Under the pieces are notes generated by a model. The model was given only the letters and a program-made list of their open reading frames with translations. It had not been told where the DNA came from and made no database searches. From Mahella sp. (GTDB lineage: Bacteria > Bacillota > Clostridia > Mahellales > Mahellaceae), in contig NZ_JAIHAU010000011.1 of assembly GCF_020054945.1 (NCBI RefSeq), positions 1 through 35,089 of the forward strand: a stretch of 35,089 nt of DNA, in the 5' to 3' direction. The position numbers and the translations under genes were made by a program. Shown here one piece after another: positions 8,624 to 18,942 of this stretch. Within the stretch, counting starts at the first letter, position 1. The number at the start of each line of letters is the position of its first letter.

Positions 8624-9195
8624 CAGATACCATAATAGCGATAGGCTCGTCTACCGGCGGGCCAAGGGCTTTGGAGCGGATACTGACAGCACTTCCGGCA
8701 GATATCAAAGCGCCTGTAGTTATAGCGCAGCATATGCCTAAGGGATTTACGGCGTCTTTAGCTCAACGTTTGGACATGCTGTGCGATATTCATGTACGCG
8801 AAGCTGGAGATGGGGATATATTGGAGAATGGTACGGCTTATATAGCGCCGGGGAGCATGCATATGACAGTGACTCCGAGAGCGAATGGCCGGCTTGCGCT
8901 GCATATATTTGAGGACGAGATAAAATCGTATTATAAACCGTCGATAGATGTGCTGATGAAGTCTATAGCGCCTTTGCCAATAAGGAAGATAGGGATAATA
9001 TTAACCGGCATGGGCAGCGATGGAGCAATTGGACTAAAGGCCATTAAACAAAACGGCGGCATAACGCTGGCACAGGATGAGGCCTCATGCGTGGTATTTG
9101 GCATGCCGGCGGCCGCCATAAAAGAGCAAGCGGTAGATAAAGTCTTACCGTTGAACGATATAGCGACAGAAATAATTAAGATATTGGGGGTATAG
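8620..9195 (+). CDS. cheB: Chemoreceptor methylesterase CheB, catalytic domain only
   Basis: Removes methyl groups from chemoreceptor glutamates (and can deamidate glutamines). The 191-residue protein covers just the methylesterase domain: the nucleophile motif GSSTGG (S11), H38 in AQHMPKGF and D134 in GMGSDGA form the catalytic triad. Full-length CheB is about 350 residues with an N-terminal receiver; here the ATG overlaps the preceding stop (ATGA), and there is no room for a receiver. No cheR is found in the window. Regulation by CheA phosphorylation is therefore not expected through this polypeptide. It lies 2 bp before cheA. Confidence 0.93.
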   Translation: MTDTIIAIGSSTGGPRALERILTALPADIKAPVVIAQHMPKGFTASLAQRLDMLCDIHVREAGDGDILENGTAYIAPGSMHMTVTPRANGRLALHIFEDEIKSYYKPSIDVLMKSIAPLPIRKIGIILTGMGSDGAIGLKAIKQNGGITLAQDEASCVVFGMPAAAIKEQAVDKVLPLNDIATEIIKILGV

Positions 9196-9197
9196 AT

Positions 9198-11174
9198 ATG
9201 GAGAATGAGCAGTATTTGCAGATGTTTATAGAAGAAACCAATGAACATCTGGAGGCCATGAACCAGCAACTTTTAAAGTTAGATCAGGATCCTGGCGATA
9301 CTCAGGCTATAAACGAGATATTCAGGGCTATACATACTATAAAAGGTATGGCGGGCAGCATGCAGTTTAACAAAATGCAGCAATTAGCACATGATGTGGA
9401 GAATGTATTGGATGCACTGAGAAAGGGAGAAATTACAGCTACGCCGGATATGCTCGACCTCTTGTTTCAATGCCTGGACGTATTGCAATCGCAGCTTGAA
9501 AGCATAGCATCGTCAGCGACCGAGGGCGACAATGATTTTACTCAGATTATCGATAGGCTCTATACTTATTTGCCCTCTAATGGGCAAAACGTATCAGCAG
9601 TCGAGAAATCTGTACCGCCGTCGATAAATCAATATGTGGATAATGTCGTGCGCGTAGCCAATGAAAAAGGATATACAGCGTATAAGATACATATCGTATT
9701 GCGCCCTGATTGCCTGTTGAAGTCAGCGAGGGCATATATAGTATTTAAAACATTGGAGGAATTTGCCGAAATAATAGACTCTGTACCATCTGCTCAAGAT
9801 ATAGAAAATGAGAAATTTGACAGGGACTTTACGCTTACCGTGCTCACAAAAGAACCCGAACAATATATATACGAGAGGATAAATTCCGTATCGGAGATAG
9901 AAAGCGTAACCGTACAAGAATTAAACGAAAGCGATGATAAAACGCAGAAAACTGAGCGTGTTCAGCAAAATCAACAGGATCAAAACAAATCGTCGTCCGG
10001 CAGCGCACCAGTGGGACAGAAAGCTAGTAAGAGCATACGTGTAGATATAGAGCGTCTTGATGATTTTATGAATTTGGCCAGCGAGCTTATAATAACCCGT
10101 AATCGTATAGAAGGTATAGGCGTCGGACAGGATAACCCCGAATTAAACGAGGCTATAGAATATATGAGCCGCCTTACCTCGAATCTGCATGACCTGGTCA
10201 TGAAGATACGCATGGTACCTATAGATCTGGTATTCAATAGATTTCCGAGGGTTATAAGGGATTTATCCAGAACCACTAATAAAAAGGTGGAATTGGTGAT
10301 GAGCGGTAACGAGACCGAGATCGATAGAAGCATAGTGGAAGAATTAGGCGATCCGCTCATACATCTTATACGCAATGCCGTGGATCACGGTATAGAGCTG
10401 CCGGAAGAACGCGTAAAACAGGGCAAACCTGAGATCGGTACGGTAGAGCTACGCGCATATAATGACGGCGATAATGTGGTGGTTGAGGTCAAAGATGACG
10501 GAGAGGGCATAGACATAGCTAAAGTGGCCAGAAAAGCCATAGAAAAAGGATTGGCTGATGAAAGCCAGGTAGAAGAAATGAGCGATGAAGACATAATCTC
10601 ATTTTTATTCCAGCCAGGTTTTAGCACATCCGATGTAATAACTGATATATCTGGTAGAGGCGTGGGGCTCGATGTGGTCAAGACCAAGATCGAATCTTTG
10701 GGCGGAACGGTTGACGTAAGAAGTGAACTCGGAAAGGGCACGCGTTTTATCATAAGGATGCCGCTAACGTTATCTATTATTCAAGCATTGCTGGTTATGG
10801 TAGGGTCTGAGGTGTATGCTATACCTCTTAATTCCATAATTGAAATAATAGATGTAAACGCTGCTGATATAAAGAGCATAAGGCGTCAGCAGGAGGTCAT
10901 AGACTTCCGTTCGTCCCTTATACCGTTTGTGCGCTTGAAACAAGTGTTAAATGTACTGGATAACCAACAAGATGTCCACGGCACTATTACCACGGTAATA
11001 GTCAGAAAAGGGGATAAAATTGCAGGTTTTGCAGTAGACGCGTTAATAGATCAGGAGGATATAGTCATAAAGCCGTTGGGCAAATACCTTTCGCACATAA
11101 AGAGCATATCGGGTGCCACTATACTGGGCAATGGGCAAATAGCCTTTATACTAGATATAAATCATTTGCTTTAA
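9198..11174 (+). CDS. cheA: Chemotaxis histidine kinase CheA
   Basis: Central chemotaxis kinase, 658 residues. Domains in order: HPt with phosphorylatable H46 in IFRAIHTIKG; a P2-like CheY/CheB-docking domain at about 145-240; a low-complexity Gln/Ser linker at about 248-270; the P3 dimerisation helices (SIRVDIERLDDFMNLASELI); an HATPase domain with LIRNAVDHGIE (N box), DDGEGID (G1) and GRGVGLDVVKTKIESLGG (G2); and a C-terminal CheW-like domain from about residue 520. It starts 2 bp after cheB and precedes cheW. Nothing essential appears missing. Confidence 0.97.
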   Translation: MENEQYLQMFIEETNEHLEAMNQQLLKLDQDPGDTQAINEIFRAIHTIKGMAGSMQFNKMQQLAHDVENVLDALRKGEITATPDMLDLLFQCLDVLQSQLESIASSATEGDNDFTQIIDRLYTYLPSNGQNVSAVEKSVPPSINQYVDNVVRVANEKGYTAYKIHIVLRPDCLLKSARAYIVFKTLEEFAEIIDSVPSAQDIENEKFDRDFTLTVLTKEPEQYIYERINSVSEIESVTVQELNESDDKTQKTERVQQNQQDQNKSSSGSAPVGQKASKSIRVDIERLDDFMNLASELIITRNRIEGIGVGQDNPELNEAIEYMSRLTSNLHDLVMKIRMVPIDLVFNRFPRVIRDLSRTTNKKVELVMSGNETEIDRSIVEELGDPLIHLIRNAVDHGIELPEERVKQGKPEIGTVELRAYNDGDNVVVEVKDDGEGIDIAKVARKAIEKGLADESQVEEMSDEDIISFLFQPGFSTSDVITDISGRGVGLDVVKTKIESLGGTVDVRSELGKGTRFIIRMPLTLSIIQALLVMVGSEVYAIPLNSIIEIIDVNAADIKSIRRQQEVIDFRSSLIPFVRLKQVLNVLDNQQDVHGTITTVIVRKGDKIAGFAVDALIDQEDIVIKPLGKYLSHIKSISGATILGNGQIAFILDINHLL

Positions 11175-11191
11175 GAATGGGAGTGATAGAA

Positions 11192-11620
11192 ATGGTAGAG
11201 CAGTTTGTAATATTCAGCATTGGTCCGGAAAATTATGGATTAGATGTTGCTATGGTTTCATCTATAGAACGCATATTGCCTATAACCAGAATGCCGTATG
11301 CTGAAGATTTCGTTATAGGCGTTATGAATCTGCGCGGCGATATCATACCGGTTATAGACATGCATAGGCGACTTGGGATGGATGAAATTGAAGATACGGA
11401 AACCAGCCGGATCATAATAATACAATATGAGGATTATATCGTAGGGTTGAAGGTTGATGCCGTATCCAATGTAAAGTATTTTGATACAGATGAAATTCAG
11501 CCGTTCGATAAGATTTCCTCTGCTGATAGAAACCAATATATTGACCGCGTCATATATGATGGCGACGATATGATATTGGTACCAGATGTGTCCGGGTTAC
11601 TCAATATAGCCAGGGATTGA
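11192..11620 (+). CDS. cheW: Chemotaxis coupling protein CheW
   Basis: Adaptor that links CheA to chemoreceptors in the signalling array; 142 residues, a complete CheW fold. Diagnostic stretches: QFVIFSIGPENYGLDV, the ITRMP turn and VMNLRGDIIPVIDM, followed by RIIIIQYEDYIVGLKVDAV. ATG 11192 is preferred over ATG 11177 because GGGAGTG (11179-11185) lies at correct spacing before it. It follows cheA by 17 bp and precedes cheC by 19 bp. Confidence 0.95.
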   Translation: MVEQFVIFSIGPENYGLDVAMVSSIERILPITRMPYAEDFVIGVMNLRGDIIPVIDMHRRLGMDEIEDTETSRIIIIQYEDYIVGLKVDAVSNVKYFDTDEIQPFDKISSADRNQYIDRVIYDGDDMILVPDVSGLLNIARD

Positions 11621-11639
11621 AAGGAAGGAATGTTGGCAT

Positions 11640-12257
11640 ATGGTCGATATTGATGGGCTTAATTCATTTGAAATAGATGTATTAAGGGAAATAGGTAATA
11701 TAGGTGCCGGCAATGCGGCCACAGCGCTTGCCAAAATGCTTTCCAAAAAGGTAAATATGCATGTGCCAGAGGTCAGGATAATGGATCTAAAAAATGTTCC
11801 TGATGTGCTTGGCGGCGCGGAACAGCCTGTAATGGGCGTTTATCTGGATTTTGAGGGCGATGTGGAAGGAAGTGTATTGTTGGTGATGGATGAAACGTCG
11901 GCTCATATATTGATAGATATGATGATGGGCAGGCCTGTCGATACTAACCGTCCGTTGAATGATATAGATCTCTCGGCTGTACAAGAATTAGGCAATATAC
12001 TGACCAGTTCGTACCTCGGAGCTTTGGCTACGCTGGCAAAACTGAATGTTAGGCCATCTATTCCATGTTTAGCTATAGATATGGCCGGCGCGATATTGAG
12101 CGTACCCGCTGTAGAGTTCGGGATGACGAGCGATAAGGTGTTATTTATAGAAACGGAATTTATCGAAGGTGCTGATAATGTGCGCGTGTATTTTTTCCTT
12201 GTACCCGACGTCGATTCTTACGACACCATATTAAAGGCATTGGGGGTTATACAATAA
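11640..12257 (+). CDS. cheC: CheY-P phosphatase CheC
   Basis: CheC dephosphorylates CheY-P and is stimulated by CheD. The 205-residue protein shows both pseudo-symmetric active-site helices of the family: D13xxxE17xxN20 in DVLREIGNIGAGNAA and S112xxxE116xxN119 in SAVQELGNILTSSYL. Two sites distinguish CheC from single-site FliY-type domains. It is followed by cheD after 3 bp, so the CheC-CheD adaptation module known from B. subtilis and Thermotoga is complete here. Confidence 0.95.
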   Translation: MVDIDGLNSFEIDVLREIGNIGAGNAATALAKMLSKKVNMHVPEVRIMDLKNVPDVLGGAEQPVMGVYLDFEGDVEGSVLLVMDETSAHILIDMMMGRPVDTNRPLNDIDLSAVQELGNILTSSYLGALATLAKLNVRPSIPCLAIDMAGAILSVPAVEFGMTSDKVLFIETEFIEGADNVRVYFFLVPDVDSYDTILKALGVIQ

Positions 12258-12260
12258 ACC

Positions 12261-12755
12261 ATGCCTCAATTAATAAAGGTTGGTATGGCTGATCTGAATA
12301 TAGCATTGTACCCGAATATATTGACCACCATAGGACTGGGTTCATGCGTTGGGATTGCGCTATATGATAAAATAAATAAGATAGGCGGGTTGGCGCATAT
12401 AATGTTGCCATCCAGCAAGGATATAAAAAATAATTCTAATAAGGCCAAATTCGCGGATACAGCCATCGAGATTTTACTGACGATGATGCTGGAAAATAAA
12501 GCGGATAAAAAGAACATAGTATGTAAATTGGCCGGAGGAGCTCAGATGTTTGCGTTGAAAAACAGCTCCGGCAACAACGACATACTGAATATAGGCATAC
12601 GCAATGTAGCGGCAGTTAAAAAAGTTTTAGAAGAGCTTAAAATACCTGTTATAGCCGAGGATACAGGTGGGAATTTTGGCCGTACCATAGAATTGTATAC
12701 GGAGGATGGCGGATTAATGGTAAAGACTATAGGCCACGGAACCAAGATAATATGA
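12261..12755 (+). CDS. cheD: Chemoreceptor glutamine deamidase CheD
   Basis: Deamidates receptor glutamines and binds CheC to control its phosphatase activity. The 164-residue protein has catalytic C29 in GLGSCVGI and H46 in GGLAHIMLP, plus the KLAGGAQMF and NIGIRN motifs that are constant in the family. With no recognisable cheR and a receiver-less cheB, CheC/CheD may carry much of the adaptation load, though chemoreceptors and cheR may lie outside the window. sigD begins 22 bp downstream. Confidence 0.95.
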   Translation: MPQLIKVGMADLNIALYPNILTTIGLGSCVGIALYDKINKIGGLAHIMLPSSKDIKNNSNKAKFADTAIEILLTMMLENKADKKNIVCKLAGGAQMFALKNSSGNNDILNIGIRNVAAVKKVLEELKIPVIAEDTGGNFGRTIELYTEDGGLMVKTIGHGTKII

Positions 12756-12777
12756 TATTGAAGCAAGGACTGTAAAA

Positions 12778-13527
12778 ATGGACGGAAAAAATATACCTAT
12801 AGATATAGATGAATTGTGGCAGGAATATAAAAAAACATCGAATATAGAGTATCGAAACAAATTAGCCGAACATTACGCGCCGATGATAAAATATATCGCT
12901 TCCAGGTTGATGATATATAATACGGGCGATGATTTGGACGACCTTGTAGGGTACGGGGTTTTCGGCCTTCTGGATGCCATAGAGCGATATGATCCTTCTC
13001 GCGATGTGAAATTTGAGACCTACGCTTCTCATAGGATAAGGGGCGCTATAATAGACAATTTACGTAAAAAGGACGTAATCCCGAGGAGCGTGCGCGATAA
13101 AGTGAAGCATTTAGATGCGGTTTATAAGCAATTAGAGGCGACTTCTGATAAACCGGTTTCAGATGAGGATTTATGCCGTTACTTGGGGATATCGATCGAA
13201 CAACTCGATGCCCTTTATGCCGATATCAATAGATTCAATTGCATATCCCTGGATGAAATATTTGTAGATGAATGGAATATAGGCGATGCCGAAAGCTCGG
13301 AAAGCGTTTACGATAGGGTGGAGCTTAAGCAGGTACTGAGCGAAGCGGTTTCCAAGCTGTCGGATAGGGAGAAACGGTTGCTGCAGTTGTATTATTATGA
13401 CGGCCTGACGTTGAAAGAAATCGGCAAAGTATTGGGAATATCGGAATCAAGGGTATCGCAGCTTCATACCAAAGCTTTGCTTCAATTGAGAAACAGATTG
13501 CGCAAAATGCAGTTTATCGCCGGATAA
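12778..13527 (+). CDS. sigD: Flagellar RNA polymerase sigma factor SigD/FliA (sigma-28)
   Basis: Sigma factor for late flagellar and chemotaxis genes, 249 residues. Region 2 is seen as DDLVGYGVFGLLDAIERYD and FETYASHRIRGAIIDNLR (RNA polymerase core and -10 binding); region 3 starts with RSVRDK; region 4 with LSDREKRLLQLYYYDGLT and the helix-turn-helix GISESRVSQLHTKALLQL (-35 recognition). Position after cheD matches sigD in the B. subtilis fla/che operon. I found no convincing sigma-28 promoter in the few intergenic gaps of this window. Confidence 0.95.
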   Translation: MDGKNIPIDIDELWQEYKKTSNIEYRNKLAEHYAPMIKYIASRLMIYNTGDDLDDLVGYGVFGLLDAIERYDPSRDVKFETYASHRIRGAIIDNLRKKDVIPRSVRDKVKHLDAVYKQLEATSDKPVSDEDLCRYLGISIEQLDALYADINRFNCISLDEIFVDEWNIGDAESSESVYDRVELKQVLSEAVSKLSDREKRLLQLYYYDGLTLKEIGKVLGISESRVSQLHTKALLQLRNRLRKMQFIAG

Positions 13528-13561
13528 ATTCATTAATTTTTATATAGAATGAGGGATGGCT

Positions 13562-15361
13562 ATGACGCAGCAGGATTATATAATAGTGGAGGCCGATACA
13601 TATGAGGAAGCTGTCAGCCGGGCGCTTAAAATGTTGGATAAGAGCGCCGAAGAAGTGGAGATTGAGGTTTTAGAACAGCCTAGGAAGATCCTTAATGTAA
13701 CAGTGCGCCCATGTAAGATCATGGTTAAAATCCGATCTATCGATAACAAACCTGAATCTATAGACGGAAGCTTTGTGCTGGAATATAAAGAAGACGGTGT
13801 TTATCTTACCGTGAATGGGCCTGTAGGAAACGGCAAACCTGTAGATGAAAGGGTTTTAATAGACAAAATCAAACGAAAGAATATCGAACAGATAGATAAT
13901 AAAGCGGTATTTTTAGCTATTTATACGGCTGACGGCATTCCCGTAAAAATAGCACCGCCACAGAGCGAACATCCTGTAGACGCCGAGGTCGATATTTCAA
14001 TTTCCCGAGATGCTATGGAGGCATACATGTGTATCTTCCCGGAGGACGGGGGCAAGCCGTGTGATATGGATATGGTAAGAAACGCAATAGATAAAGCCGG
14101 GATAAAATATGGTATAAATTGGGACGCCATAGAGTCAGCTTTGCAACAAGGGCTTTTTAATCAAAATATCTTGATAGCCAAAGGTAATGAGCCAATAAAT
14201 GGACAAAATGGATACATAGAATACACTGTGCAATTGGATGCCGATGCAAAGCCTAGGATATTGGAAGATGGGACTGTGGATTATAAGCATCTGGATTTGA
14301 TAAAGAATGTGCGAAAGGGGGATGTGCTGGCCAGGCGGATACCGCCGACATCGGGGACAGCGGGGCGGACCGTGCTGGATAAAGAAATACCGGCAAAGGA
14401 TGGCAAGCCCGTTAATCTTTTGGGCGGGAAAAACACGGCAATATCGGAAGATGGCGATACATTGATAGCATCCATAGACGGACAGGTAGTAATTAGAGAT
14501 GGCAAGATAAGTGTGCTGCCGGTGTATGAAGTGCCGGCCGATGTGGACAACTCCATAGGTGATATTGAATTTGTCGGCAATGTAAAAATAAAAGGCAATG
14601 TCCGTACAGGATTTAGTATTAAAGCTGCAGGTGATGTGGAAGTAATGGGTGTGGTAGAGGGCGCTACTATAATATCCGATGGCAGCATAGTATTGAGGAG
14701 CGGCGTGCAGGGTATGAATAAAGCGGTGCTAGAAGCAGGTGCCGATATAATAGCGCGTTTTGTGGAAAATGCTCATCTCGAAGCAGGGCATGATGTGGTT
14801 GCTGATGCTATAATGCATAGCTATATAAAAGCAGGAAATTCGGTTACAGCCGATGGCCGACGCGGCTTGATAGTGGGTGGCAATATAAAAGCGGCTATGG
14901 CGATAAATGCCAGGAATATAGGATCTTTTATGGCTACGGCTACAGAGTTGGAAGTTGGTATTGACCCTGGATTGAGGGAGCGGTATAATCAAATCAGCGT
15001 TAAACTGGAGGAGATGGACCGTCAGCTGAAAAATTACGATAAAGACATACAGACACTTACTAAAATGGAGACTCGCGGCGGATTGCCGGCGGATAGGCAA
15101 CACCTGAAAATTGCCCGTATACAAAATAAAATTAAATTAGTGCAGGAGATAGCCGAATATAAAACACAATTAATTGAACTAGAAGAGCAGATGGAACAAC
15201 TGTCGAATGGAACAGTAAATGTAAAAGATACTATTTTCCCGGGCGTTAAGATAACTATAGGTTCATCTGTGCTTAATATAATGAAAGAATTCCATTATGC
15301 GACTTTTAAGCGAGAGCACGGAGAAGTAGTGATGGTGGCTTATGAGAAGAAAGGGGGCTGA
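13562..15361 (+). CDS. fapA: FapA family protein (DUF342) with N-terminal Jag-N-like domain
   Basis: About 599 residues. The first roughly 50 residues (IIVEADTYEEAVSRALKML, EEVEIEVLEQPRKILNV) resemble the Jag_N domain. Then follows the FapA/DUF342 body with a right-handed beta-helix rich in spaced glycines (about 330-470: NVKIKGNVRTG, AAGDVEVMGVVEGA, VVADAIMHSYIKAG), and a C-terminal coiled coil (about 485-550). FapA-type proteins are found in flagellar operons of many Firmicutes; their exact role is unsettled, with surface or polymer-binding functions proposed. ATG 13562 is preferred over 13556 because GAGGG (13551-13555) abuts the latter. The start of the next gene overlaps its stop. Confidence 0.88.
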   Translation: MTQQDYIIVEADTYEEAVSRALKMLDKSAEEVEIEVLEQPRKILNVTVRPCKIMVKIRSIDNKPESIDGSFVLEYKEDGVYLTVNGPVGNGKPVDERVLIDKIKRKNIEQIDNKAVFLAIYTADGIPVKIAPPQSEHPVDAEVDISISRDAMEAYMCIFPEDGGKPCDMDMVRNAIDKAGIKYGINWDAIESALQQGLFNQNILIAKGNEPINGQNGYIEYTVQLDADAKPRILEDGTVDYKHLDLIKNVRKGDVLARRIPPTSGTAGRTVLDKEIPAKDGKPVNLLGGKNTAISEDGDTLIASIDGQVVIRDGKISVLPVYEVPADVDNSIGDIEFVGNVKIKGNVRTGFSIKAAGDVEVMGVVEGATIISDGSIVLRSGVQGMNKAVLEAGADIIARFVENAHLEAGHDVVADAIMHSYIKAGNSVTADGRRGLIVGGNIKAAMAINARNIGSFMATATELEVGIDPGLRERYNQISVKLEEMDRQLKNYDKDIQTLTKMETRGGLPADRQHLKIARIQNKIKLVQEIAEYKTQLIELEEQMEQLSNGTVNVKDTIFPGVKITIGSSVLNIMKEFHYATFKREHGEVVMVAYEKKGG

Positions 15362-15681
15362 TGATGGTCATGGATGTTCGTCCTATAGAAATGCTGCATG
15401 TTATCAATAAATCCGCCGAAGTATCAAGGATACAGAGCAATGACCAACATAGATATATAAATATGCAGCAATATATGGCCGAAGAGTCTAAAATACAATT
15501 GGAGCATAGGATGACAGAAGTAAATTATTCAAAACAAGCATATGCTGATAGCAATATATCGCCAGATGACCAAAGCAAAAGCGAATATCAGCCGAGCAGA
15601 AACCGGCATGAAGATAAAGAAGGAAACGATAAAGAAGATGCGATACGACCGTCCGGTTCGGTTATCGATATTATGATATAA
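15361..15681 (+). CDS. Small charged protein of flagellar operon, function unknown
   Basis: A 106-residue protein without membrane segment or recognised domain. Residues 4-45 (starting MDVRPIEMLHVINKSAEVSR) look ordered and amphipathic; residues 55-98 are very polar with many Asp, Glu, Lys and Gln, so probably disordered. AAGGGGG at 15351-15357 suits ATG 15364 or 15361; both overlap or abut the fapA stop, indicating coupling. Small proteins of this style are common after fapA in clostridial motility operons, from memory. Reality of the gene is supported by the coupling and by tight packing; no function is offered. Confidence 0.7.
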   Translation: MMVMDVRPIEMLHVINKSAEVSRIQSNDQHRYINMQQYMAEESKIQLEHRMTEVNYSKQAYADSNISPDDQSKSEYQPSRNRHEDKEGNDKEDAIRPSGSVIDIMI

Positions 15682-15692
15682 GGGTATTTGCC

Positions 15693-16030
15693 ATGTATAT
15701 AGTATTATTAATAGGACTGTTTTTTATCATATTCTCCATACCTCTGCTTAAACGCGATATATCGGTCGTTGAAAAATATTCGATCGATATAGAGAAAAGC
15801 AAACATGAATTGGCTGAATTAAGGGAGTTGAAATATAATATACTCGCAGAGCTGGAAGATACGGTTGCGGAAAATGACGTCGACGATTTGTCAAGCGATA
15901 TCGTCAGGCTGGCCGAGAGCGGATATACTGTCAGCGATATAGCGCGGCAGTTAGACAGAGGGGTAGGAGAGGTACAGATTATGTTACGCATAGGCCAAAT
16001 GCGCCGTCAGAAACGCGATGATGTCTCGCC

Positions 16031-16034
<4 letters not shown>
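15693..16034 (+). CDS. DUF6115-like membrane protein in SwrB position
   Basis: A 113-residue protein: an N-terminal transmembrane helix (about residues 2-18, YIVLLIGLFFIIFSIPLL), a coiled-coil region (about 25-62), and a short C-terminal helix-turn-helix-like segment (DIVRLAESGYTVSDIARQLDRGVGEVQIML, about 69-98, given here as its start and end). This layout matches small membrane proteins found just after sigD in Firmicutes. In B. subtilis that position is held by SwrB, an activator of flagellar export and sigma-D activity; a related role is inference from layout and position only. It overlaps the next gene by 4 bp (ATGA). Confidence 0.72.
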
Positions 16035-17039
<1,005 letters not shown>

Positions 17040-17050
17040 GTATCGGTGTC

Positions 17051-17086
17051 GAGGCTTTGCTTTAATAAGCAAGGCTTTATTTTTTG
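17051..17086 (+). terminator. Rho-independent terminator of the motility operon
   Basis: GCTTTGCTT (17054-17062) pairs with AAGCAAGGC (17067-17075) around a TAAT loop, with one G-T pair, and can extend by three weak pairs; TTTATTTTTT follows directly. This is a classical stem plus U-tract just 14 bp after the isomerase stop, and it is the first terminator seen downstream of fliN. Confidence 0.88.
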
Positions 17087-17179
17087 TTGGTGTCAATTAT
17101 TCACCTAACAAAATAGGCATATATATTACAAAGTATTGTGTTATCATTAAACCAGTATAAAAATCGTTAAAAAGCTATA

Positions 17180-17207
17180 TTAACGCGTGCGAAATTTATG
17201 GTAAAAT
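17180..17207 (+). promoter_or_regulatory. Sigma-A-type promoter for fhs
   Basis: TTAACG (17180-17185) and TAAAAT (17202-17207) with a 16-bp spacer, matching the vegetative consensus at 4/6 and 5/6. It lies between the motility terminator and fhs (ATG 17232, ribosome site GGAGG 17219-17223). The left element is also the right arm of an inverted repeat CGTTAA-N9-TTAACG (17165-17185), a possible operator. Confidence 0.5.
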
Positions 17208-17231
17208 ATTAACAAATCGGAGGATGAGGAA

Positions 17232-18905
17232 ATGTTATCGGATATCGAAATAGCACAGCGGGTCAAATTGCAACCTATAAGCGAAATAGCAAGGAAAGCG
17301 GGGCTGTCGGAGGACGACCTGGAGATGTACGGCAAATATAAGGCCAAAGTAAGCTTAGATGTATATAATAGGCTTAAAGACAAACCGAACGGCAAACTTG
17401 TATATGTTACGGCTGTGACGCCGACGCCGGCCGGCGAGGGCAAGACATGCACGGCGGTAGGCACCACGCAGGCGTTGGGCAAGTTGGGCAAAAACGTTAT
17501 GCTTTGCTTGAGAGAACCGTCATTGGGGCCTACCTTTGGTGTAAAAGGTGGTGCTGCCGGCGGAGGATATTCACAGGTGTTGCCTATGGAGGATATAAAC
17601 CTTCATTTTACAGGGGATATACACGCGGTGGGCACAGCGCATAATCTTCTGGCCGCTATGCTGGAGAATCATATAGTACAAGGCAATAAATTGAATATAG
17701 ATCCGACACGTATCATATGGAAACGCGTTATGGACATGAACGACCGCCAGTTGAGAAGGATTGTGGTCGGATTGGGCGGCAAAGCCAACGGTATACCGTT
17801 GGAGTCGGGCTTTGATATAACGGTAGCGTCGGAGATTATGGCTATATTATGCCTTACCAGCGGTATGGCAGATCTTAAAAAGCGTTTGGGTGATATGCTG
17901 GTAGCATACACGTACGATAACGAACCGGTATATGCAAGGGATCTAAACGCTGTAGGCGCTATGGCTGTGTTGTTGAAAGATGCCATAAAGCCCAATTTGG
18001 TGCAGACGCTGGAAGGTCAGCCGGCTTTTGTGCATGGCGGACCATTTGCTAATATAGCCCACGGCAACAACAGCATAATAGCCACCAGAACAGCTTTGAA
18101 GCTGGCCGATTATGTTGTGACCGAGGGTGGATTCGCTGCCGATCTTGGAGCCGAGAAGTTCTTCGATATAGTAAGCCGCGTTATAGATGTACATCCCGAC
18201 GTAGTGGTTCTGGTAGCGTCGATAAGGGCATTGAAGTCGCATGGAGGCGTGGATAAGGATAAGCTGTCCGAGGAGAATGTAGACGCTCTGGCCAAAGGCT
18301 GTGCAAACTTAGACCAGCATATAGATAATGTGCATAACAAGTACGGATTGCCGTTGGTAGTGGCTATAAACCGTTTCCCGAGCGACACCGAAGCCGAGAT
18401 AGAATTTTTAAGACAGCATTGCGAGGATGTCGGCATACGCGTCGCCCTTTCCGAAGTGGTAGCCAAGGGCGGAGAAGGCGGAATAGAGCTGGCTCGGCAA
18501 GTCATAGACGCATTGGAACACGATGATAACAACTTTAAGACCATATATGACCTTGAGCTTTCTTTAGAAGATAAGATAAGGACTGTAGCCAAAGAGGTAT
18601 ACAGAGCTGATGATGTGGTATTCAGCGGCAGCGCGGCCAAATCGTTAAAAACTTTGACCCAGTTGGGTTACGGTAAGCTGCCGGTATGTATAGCCAAGAC
18701 ACAAATGTCTTTTTCGGATGATCCATCGCTTAAAGGTGCGCCGCGCGGCTGGAAACTCAACGTTCGCGAGGTTAAAGCATCGGCCGGTGCTGGATTCATA
18801 GTGGCATTGGCCGGCGATATCATGACCATGCCCGGTTTACCGCCGGTGCCTGCGGCAGAAAAAGTCGATATAGCCGAGGACGGTACTATTACAGGATTAT
18901 TCTAA
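17232..18905 (+). CDS. fhs: Formate-tetrahydrofolate ligase
   Basis: Uses ATP to join formate to tetrahydrofolate, giving 10-formyl-THF for one-carbon metabolism; in acetogens it is the second step of the methyl branch of the Wood-Ljungdahl pathway. The 557-residue length is standard. Visible motifs: the P-loop [10 protein letters not shown] (about 63-72), the [20 protein letters not shown] substrate loop, [13 protein letters not shown], and [10 protein letters not shown]. Other folate genes or acetyl-CoA pathway genes are absent nearby, so it seems to be a single-gene unit with its own promoter. No clear terminator follows. Confidence 0.97.
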   Translation: MLSDIEIAQRVKLQPISEIARKAGLSEDDLEMYGKYKAKVSLDVYNRLKDKPNGKLVYVTAVTPTPAGEGKTCTAVGTTQALGKLGKNVMLCLREPSLGPTFGVKGGAAGGGYSQVLPMEDINLHFTGDIHAVGTAHNLLAAMLENHIVQGNKLNIDPTRIIWKRVMDMNDRQLRRIVVGLGGKANGIPLESGFDITVASEIMAILCLTSGMADLKKRLGDMLVAYTYDNEPVYARDLNAVGAMAVLLKDAIKPNLVQTLEGQPAFVHGGPFANIAHGNNSIIATRTALKLADYVVTEGGFAADLGAEKFFDIVSRVIDVHPDVVVLVASIRALKSHGGVDKDKLSEENVDALAKGCANLDQHIDNVHNKYGLPLVVAINRFPSDTEAEIEFLRQHCEDVGIRVALSEVVAKGGEGGIELARQVIDALEHDDNNFKTIYDLELSLEDKIRTVAKEVYRADDVVFSGSAAKSLKTLTQLGYGKLPVCIAKTQMSFSDDPSLKGAPRGWKLNVREVKASAGAGFIVALAGDIMTMPGLPPVPAAEKVDIAEDGTITGLF

Positions 18906-18942
18906 ATGAGATGCCGGATGAATATTGAGTTGATATCTTGGA

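Noticed and set aside
9635-9643. Perfect DnaA-box 9-mer in cheA (also at 32636-32644 in gerM)
   Set aside because: Isolated copies in coding sequence explained by the codons GTG GAT AAN; no cluster or promoter around them.
18110-18640. Long minus-strand open frame (176 residues)
   Set aside because: Lies wholly inside fhs; composition follows the complement of the real gene and no motif is seen.
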